Origin: Pigmentiphaga sp. NML080357
GTDB lineage: Bacteria; Pseudomonadota; Gammaproteobacteria; Burkholderiales; Burkholderiaceae_B
Length of the DNA: 64,000 nucleotides
NCBI RefSeq assembly: GCF_002188465.1
Contig: NZ_NINW01000019.1
Location: forward strand, 1-64,000
Direction of reading: 5' to 3'
Under the pieces are notes generated by a model. It was not told the DNA's origin and searched no databases. It worked only from the letters and a program-made list of their open reading frames with translations. The position numbers and the translations under genes are program-made. Positions 59,729 through 64,000 of the stretch are shown here, one piece after another (the first letter of the stretch is position 1; each line of letters opens with the position of its first letter).

Positions 59729-59914
59729 GCCTCTGCCAGGCAGGTATCGGAGCACGTTGTCTCGTTTATGCCCAAATCTCAAGACTGGCTCGTCTGGCGA
59801 TGCCGCTTGGTCACTCCTCAAAGGCATGTGCGCCTTCCGCTTCGCGGGGCAGGGCATAATAGCGGCGGATACGTCACCGTCGCGGACTCGCGACCGCAAT
59901 GGAAGGAGGCAGCA

Positions 59915-60343
59915 ATGAACCCCGCCTGGGTATGGTTCGGCCTGATGGCTCTCGCCCTGATCGGCGAAATCATGACCGGAACCTTCTACCTCCTCATGGT
60001 CGCGGTCGGTTTCGCCATCGCCGGCATCGCCGCATGGGCCGGCGCCGACATCGCCTGGCAGCTCGTGCTGTGCGCCGTCGCGGTCGTCCTGTCCATGCTG
60101 CTCCTCAAGCGCCTCAACATCCTCAAGAAACGGGGCTCGCCTCCCTCCAGCAACGCCAACGTCAACATGGACATCGGCCAGACCGTCAAGGTCGACGCCT
60201 GGAACGAAGACCGCACCGCGCGTGTCTGGTATCGTGGGGCGCACTGGCAGGCCGAGCTGGCGCCGGGCGCCGAACCGGCCGCCGGGCTCTACGTCATCAC
60301 CGAGATGCGCGGCAACAGCCTCGTCCTGTCGCCCTACCGCTGA
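59915..60343 (+). CDS. NfeD-family membrane protein (YbbJ-like)
   Basis: This 142-residue protein has two or three N-terminal membrane segments (about 5-60; WVWFGLMALALIGEIMTGTF and LVLCAVAVVLSMLLL) and a C-terminal soluble OB-fold domain (DIGQTVKVDAWNEDRTARVWYR), the NfeDC domain. NfeD proteins work with stomatin/SPFH partners in membrane-quality control; the partner is the next gene, 51 bp downstream. AAGGAGG precedes the ATG, an excellent site. It is divergent from the iron cassette. Confidence 0.9.
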   Translation: MNPAWVWFGLMALALIGEIMTGTFYLLMVAVGFAIAGIAAWAGADIAWQLVLCAVAVVLSMLLLKRLNILKKRGSPPSSNANVNMDIGQTVKVDAWNEDRTARVWYRGAHWQAELAPGAEPAAGLYVITEMRGNSLVLSPYR

Positions 60344-60394
60344 GGCCGTTGCGGGCGGCCTCTCCAGTCCTGGCAATACCAATAAGGAAACCCC

Positions 60395-61333
60395 ATGACC
60401 GAATCCACCATCGTCCTGCTGGTCATACTGGCCCTGGCCATCCTCATCGTCGTCAAATCGATCGCCATCGTTCCCCAGCAGCATGCGTGGGTCGTGGAGC
60501 GGCTCGGCAAGTTCGACCGCGTGCTGTCTCCCGGCGCCGGCTTCGTGATCCCCTTTATCGAGCGCGTGGCCTACAAGCACTCCCTGAAGGAAATCCCCCT
60601 GGACGTGCCCAGCCAGATCTGCATCACGCGCGACAATACCCAGCTCCAGGTGGACGGCATCCTGTATTTCCAGGTCACCGATGCCATGCGGGCTTCCTAC
60701 GGTTCGTCCAACTACATCGTCGCCATCACCCAGCTCGCTCAGACCACGCTGCGCTCGGTCATCGGCAAGCTGGAGCTGGACAAGACCTTCGAAGAGCGCG
60801 AACAGATCAACAGCAGCATCGTCAACGCGCTCGACGAAGCCGCGCTGAACTGGGGCGTCAAGGTGCTGCGCTACGAAATCAAGGACCTGACCCCGCCCGC
60901 CGAGATCCTGCGCGCCATGCAGGCCCAGATCACCGCCGAACGCGAAAAGCGCGCCCTGATCGCCGCCTCCGAAGGCCGGCGCCAGGAGCAGATCAACATT
61001 GCCACGGGTGAACGGGAAGCCGCCATCGCCCGCTCCGAAGGCGAGAAGCAGGCCCAGATCAACCAGGCCCAGGGCGAAGCCACCGCCGTCGTCACCGTGG
61101 CCGAGGCCACCGCCAAGGCCATCCTGCAGGTGGCCGAGGCCATCCAGCACCCCGGCGGCATGGAGGCCGTCAACCTCAAGGTGGCCGAGCGCTACGTGGA
61201 TGCCTTCGGCAACCTGGCCAAGACCAACAACACGCTCATCGTGCCGGCCAACGTCAGCGACATCAGCGGCCTGATCGCCTCGGCGCTGACGGTGGTCAAG
61301 GGGACGCAGGGGGCGCCCAAGGCGCCGAACTGA
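60395..61333 (+). CDS. SPFH/stomatin-family membrane protein (QmcA-like)
   Basis: This 312-residue inner-membrane protein has an N-terminal membrane anchor (about 4-22; TIVLLVILALAILIVVKSIA), an SPFH domain (IVPQQHAWVVERLGKFDRVL and CITRDNTQLQVDGILYFQV), and a charged coiled coil (ITAEREKRALIAASEGRRQE) that supports ring oligomers. It matches E. coli QmcA (YbbK), which pairs with the NfeD protein YbbJ as here and is linked to FtsH function. AAGGAAA precedes the ATG. Confidence 0.93.
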   Translation: MTESTIVLLVILALAILIVVKSIAIVPQQHAWVVERLGKFDRVLSPGAGFVIPFIERVAYKHSLKEIPLDVPSQICITRDNTQLQVDGILYFQVTDAMRASYGSSNYIVAITQLAQTTLRSVIGKLELDKTFEEREQINSSIVNALDEAALNWGVKVLRYEIKDLTPPAEILRAMQAQITAEREKRALIAASEGRRQEQINIATGEREAAIARSEGEKQAQINQAQGEATAVVTVAEATAKAILQVAEAIQHPGGMEAVNLKVAERYVDAFGNLAKTNNTLIVPANVSDISGLIASALTVVKGTQGAPKAPN

Positions 61334-61345
61334 TCTCAGGCGCAT

Positions 61346-61368
61346 GCGGCGTCCGCCTTGGACGCCGC
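61346..61368. terminator. Hairpin between the SPFH gene and smpB
   Basis: GCGGCGTCC and GGACGCCGC form a perfect 9-bp stem with a GCCTT loop, in the 58-bp gap between convergent genes. There is no clear T run. Confidence 0.65.
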
Positions 61369-61391
61369 ACCAGGCAACACGCTGACGCGGA

Positions 61392-61847
61392 CTATTGGCG
61401 CCGCGTATCGTGCTTCATGATCTGCGCCTTCTCCCGCAGCCAGTCGCGCTCGCGTTCGGTGTCCCGCTTGTCGTATTGCTTTTTGCCGCGCGCCAGGCCG
61501 AAGTCGAGCTTGATCAGCGAATTCTTGTAGTGCAGGTTCAGCGGCACGAGGGCGAAGCCGCGCTGTTCCACCTTGCCGATCAGCTTGCGGATTTCCTCCG
61601 CCTTGAGCAGCAGCTTGCGCGTGCGGGTGGCGTCGGGATGGATGTGGGTGGAGGCGGTTTCCAGCGGACTGACGTGCATGCCGAGCAGGTAGAGCTCCGC
61701 ATCGCGTACGATGACGTAGCTTTCCTTGAGCTGGACACGCCCGGCACGAATCGCCTTCACCTCCCAGCCTTCGAGAACCAGGCCGGCCTCGAAGCGCTCG
61801 TCGATGAAGTAGTCGTGAAACGCCTTGCGGTTTTCAATGATGCTCAT
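61392..61847 (-). CDS. smpB: SsrA-binding protein SmpB
   Basis: SmpB delivers tmRNA to stalled ribosomes in trans-translation. The 151-residue protein starts [20 protein letters not shown] and has [35 protein letters not shown] and the basic C-terminal tail with [15 protein letters not shown]. Length is normal. It is divergent from ratA (106 bp), a conserved proteobacterial pairing; the tmRNA gene itself is not in the window. Confidence 0.97.
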   Translation of the reverse strand: MSIIENRKAFHDYFIDERFEAGLVLEGWEVKAIRAGRVQLKESYVIVRDAELYLLGMHVSPLETASTHIHPDATRTRKLLLKAEEIRKLIGKVEQRGFALVPLNLHYKNSLIKLDFGLARGKKQYDKRDTERERDWLREKAQIMKHDTRRQ

Positions 61848-61953
61848 TACGTCAATGTACTCCGTCGGCCGCGCGCAAGGCGCGTAGGGAGTAGGGCTCC
61901 CCCTGCCGTAAAATCAGCCATTCTAGCAATTTGCCCTGGCGGTTCATCCACGC

Positions 61954-62385
61954 ATGCATAAAGTGCAACGTTCGGTGCTGGTCCCCTACAGCGCGGCCCA
62001 GATGTTCGATCTGGTGGCCAAGGTCGAGGACTACCCCAAATTCATGCCCTGGTGCGGCGGCACCGAGGTGCACGAGCGCGACGAGAACGGCATCCGGGCT
62101 TCGGTCGTGATCCAGTTCGCCGGATTGCGGCAGCGCTTCACTACCCGCAACACCCATCATTACCCCGACCGGATCCAGCTCGACCTGGTGGACGGGCCGT
62201 TCTCGCTGCTCGAGGGCGTATGGGAATTCCACGCCCTGGCCGACGACGCCTGCAAGGTCGTCTTCACCATGCAGTACCAGTTTTCCAGCCGCACGCTGGA
62301 GGCACTGGTCGGGCCCGTGTTCAACCGCATCGCCACCAGCTTCATCGATGCCTTCACCCAGCGGGCCGAAGCCTGTTATGGGTAG
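61954..62385 (+). CDS. ratA: Type II toxin-antitoxin toxin RatA / START-domain (Coq10-like) protein
   Basis: This 143-residue SRPBCC/START-fold protein begins HKVQRSVLVPYSAAQMFDLV and has VEDYPKFMPWCGGTEVHER and the C-terminal amphipathic IATSFIDAFTQRAEACYG. In E. coli RatA is reported to block 70S association, but homologues (COQ10) bind ubiquinone, so the physiological role may be quinone handling. rnfH (ratB) overlaps its end by 8 bp. Confidence 0.92.
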   Translation: MHKVQRSVLVPYSAAQMFDLVAKVEDYPKFMPWCGGTEVHERDENGIRASVVIQFAGLRQRFTTRNTHHYPDRIQLDLVDGPFSLLEGVWEFHALADDACKVVFTMQYQFSSRTLEALVGPVFNRIATSFIDAFTQRAEACYG

Positions 62386-62728
62386 TGGGCCAGGGCAGGG
62401 CGGCGAGCCGGGCGGCGGCATCGCGGTGTCGGTCTGCTACGCGGACACGGACGCCGTCTGGATGCGCGAGCTGGTCCTGCCTGCCGGTTCGACGGTGGCC
62501 GACGCCATCGAGGCCAGCGGTTTCCGCCGGGACTTTCCCGGCATCGATCCCGCGCAAAGCGGAACCGGCGTCTACGGCCGCCGTCGCGATCTGGACCACG
62601 TCTTGCACGAGCACGACCGGGTGGAGATCTACCGTCCGCTGGTATTCGATCCGAAGGAATCGCGCCGCCGGCGCGCCGAGCACAAGGCGGCGTCCTTGCA
62701 GGGCGGGAGGGGAAAGCGGCAGAAGTAA
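62378..62728 (+). CDS. rnfH: RnfH family ubiquitin-like-fold protein
   Basis: RnfH (RatB) is a small beta-grasp-fold protein next to ratA; its biochemical role is poorly defined. The 116-residue protein has VCYADTDAVWMRELVLPAGS and HDRVEIYRPLVFDPKESRR, the family ending, with a basic tail (GGRGKRQK). The ATG at 62378 overlaps the ratA stop region by 8 bp; about 14 Gly-rich residues precede the fold. Confidence 0.9.
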   Translation: MGSGPGQGGEPGGGIAVSVCYADTDAVWMRELVLPAGSTVADAIEASGFRRDFPGIDPAQSGTGVYGRRRDLDHVLHEHDRVEIYRPLVFDPKESRRRRAEHKAASLQGGRGKRQK

Positions 62729-62914
62729 AGTCGACGCCCGCCTAACGCCTTGCAAATGCGGCCTTTGCCTCGAAATTCAAGGCTCGCAGGCGCTTCCGAA
62801 GGCTATGTGGGTTTTCCCGCATATAAGCCCTCTTGACAGAAGGGCCGAACGACGCAGGAAGCCGCTCTCTATTACAATACTAGGTTTAATTGTATTGCGG
62901 CAGGGGGTTGCACG

Positions 62915-64000
62915 ATGCGTCTCGTACAAAATGCACTTACTTTCGATGACGTGTTGTTGGTGCCCGCGTATTCCGCGGTGCTGCCCCGCGATACCAGTCT
63001 TCGAACCCGTCTGACCCGTGATATCTCGCTGAACATTCCCCTGGTGTCCGCCGCCATGGACACCGTCACGGAATCTCGCCTGGCCATCGCCATGGCGAAG
63101 GAAGGCGGGATCGGGATCATCCACAAGAACCTCACCGCCGACGAACAGGCGCGCGAAGTCGCCAAGGTCAAGCGCTACGAGGCCGGGGTCGTGCTCGATC
63201 CGATCACCATCGCGCCGCACATGAAGGTGCGCGAAGTCATCGAGCTGCAGCGCCAATACGGCATCTCGGGCCTGCCCGTGGTCGAGGGCCGCCAGGTGGT
63301 CGGTATCGTCACCAACCGCGACCTGCGCTTCGAGGACCGCTTCGAAGAACCCATCCGCACCGTCATGACTCCGCGCGAACGCCTCATCACCGTGCGCGAG
63401 GGAGCCTCGCTGGAAGAGGCCCAGGCGCTGATGCACAAGCACCGCCTGGAGCGCGTGCTGGTCGTCAACGACAAATTCGAGCTGCGCGGCCTGATCACCG
63501 TCAAGGACATCATCAAGAACACCGAGAACCCCAACGCCAGTAAGGACGCGCATGGCAAGCTGCGCGTCGGCGCGGCGGTTGGGGTGGGCGAGGGCACCGA
63601 CGAGCGCGTCGAGCAGCTCGTGGCCGCCGGCGTGGACGTCATCATCGTGGACACCGCCCACGGCCATACCGCCGGGGTGCTCGACCGCGTGCGCTGGATC
63701 AAGAAGCACTATCCGCAAATGCAGGTGATCGGCGGCAACATCGCCACCGGCGCCGCCGCCCGCGCGCTGGTCGAGGCCGGCGCCGACGGCGTCAAGGTCG
63801 GCATCGGCCCCGGCTCCATCTGCACCACGCGCATCGTGGCCGGCGTGGGCGTGCCCCAGATCACCGCCATCTCCAACGTGGCCGAGGCCCTGGAAGGCAC
63901 CGGCGTGCCCCTCATCGCCGACGGCGGCGTGCGCTACTCCGGCGACATCGCCAAGGCCCTGTCGGCAGGCGCCTACACCGTCATGATGGGCGGCATGTTC
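62915..64000 (+). CDS. guaB: Inosine-5'-monophosphate dehydrogenase (partial, C-terminus off window)
   Basis: GuaB oxidises IMP to XMP, the committed step of guanine nucleotide synthesis. The 362 codons in the window cover most of the TIM barrel and the inserted CBS pair ([20 protein letters not shown]). The start is [39 protein letters not shown] follows, and the catalytic cysteine loop is [17 protein letters not shown]. The end continues past 64000. The 186-bp leader is AT-rich around 62870-62895 with a TACAAT at 62873-62878; a TTGACA at 62833 is too far (34 bp) to be its -35. Confidence 0.97.
   Translation, partial: MRLVQNALTFDDVLLVPAYSAVLPRDTSLRTRLTRDISLNIPLVSAAMDTVTESRLAIAMAKEGGIGIIHKNLTADEQAREVAKVKRYEAGVVLDPITIAPHMKVREVIELQRQYGISGLPVVEGRQVVGIVTNRDLRFEDRFEEPIRTVMTPRERLITVREGASLEEAQALMHKHRLERVLVVNDKFELRGLITVKDIIKNTENPNASKDAHGKLRVGAAVGVGEGTDERVEQLVAAGVDVIIVDTAHGHTAGVLDRVRWIKKHYPQMQVIGGNIATGAAARALVEAGADGVKVGIGPGSICTTRIVAGVGVPQITAISNVAEALEGTGVPLIADGGVRYSGDIAKALSAGAYTVMMGGMF

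Noticed and set aside
62833-62878. Consensus promoter for guaB using TTGACA and TACAAT
   Set aside because: The boxes are 34 bp apart, twice the functional spacing, so they cannot be one promoter.

Overview
The window is a GC-rich, gene-dense bacterial chromosome segment. Its gene content and order fit a betaproteobacterium of the Alcaligenaceae, most likely Bordetella. The pointers are a risA/risS two-component pair, the smc-zipA-ligA block, the smpB/ratA-rnfH-guaB block, a betaproteobacterial mtnP-like phosphorylase and a GC-rich intergenic hairpin repeat. The sensor gene risS is full length here; because B. pertussis is known for a disrupted risS, a bronchiseptica/parapertussis-like or other Bordetella is more likely. 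The species call is inference from gene content, with no database comparison.

Layout. 1-11 kb: end of a phosphoglycerate-mutase-like gene, lolC-lolD (lipoprotein release), a TatD nuclease, comEC (DNA uptake), an alpha/beta hydrolase, a RidA-like protein, mtfA and relA (stringent response). 11-14 kb: risA-risS followed by a peroxiredoxin and a gamma-glutamylcyclotransferase-like gene on the same strand. 14-18.7 kb: tsaB-rimI-uracil-DNA glycosylase, then lplT and queF on the other strand. 19-26.5 kb: smc-zipA-ligA-mtnP. 26.5-33.4 kb (minus strand): glutathione transferase, glgP, glnD and map.

33.9-50 kb is one long plus-strand run that makes ribosomes, UMP and the cell envelope: rpsB-tsf-pyrH-frr-uppS-cdsA-dxr-rseP-bamA-skp-lpxD-fabZ-lpxA-lpxB-rnhB-rRNA methyltransferase. 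It joins translation factors to isoprenoid, phospholipid, lipid A and outer-membrane-protein assembly, with several start-stop overlaps. 50-54 kb: a VOC-fold gene with a palindromic operator-like site, then divergent ppsR and ppsA.

54-59.7 kb looks accessory. It is an iron-uptake cassette (FecI-type sigma factor, FecR, a TonB receptor with an STN signalling domain, a PepSY membrane protein) behind a strong Fur box. An 80-bp tandem repeat and a dispersed hairpin repeat sit at its edge. 59.9-64 kb returns to core genes: nfeD, an SPFH protein, smpB, ratA, rnfH and the start of guaB, which runs off the window.

I saw no rRNA, tRNA, CRISPR array, transposase or prophage gene. The most notable signals are the three-copy hairpin repeat with compensatory stem changes, the 80-bp tandem repeat, the Fur-controlled cell-surface-signalling cassette and the palindrome before the VOC gene. 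None of these is clearly a new system.
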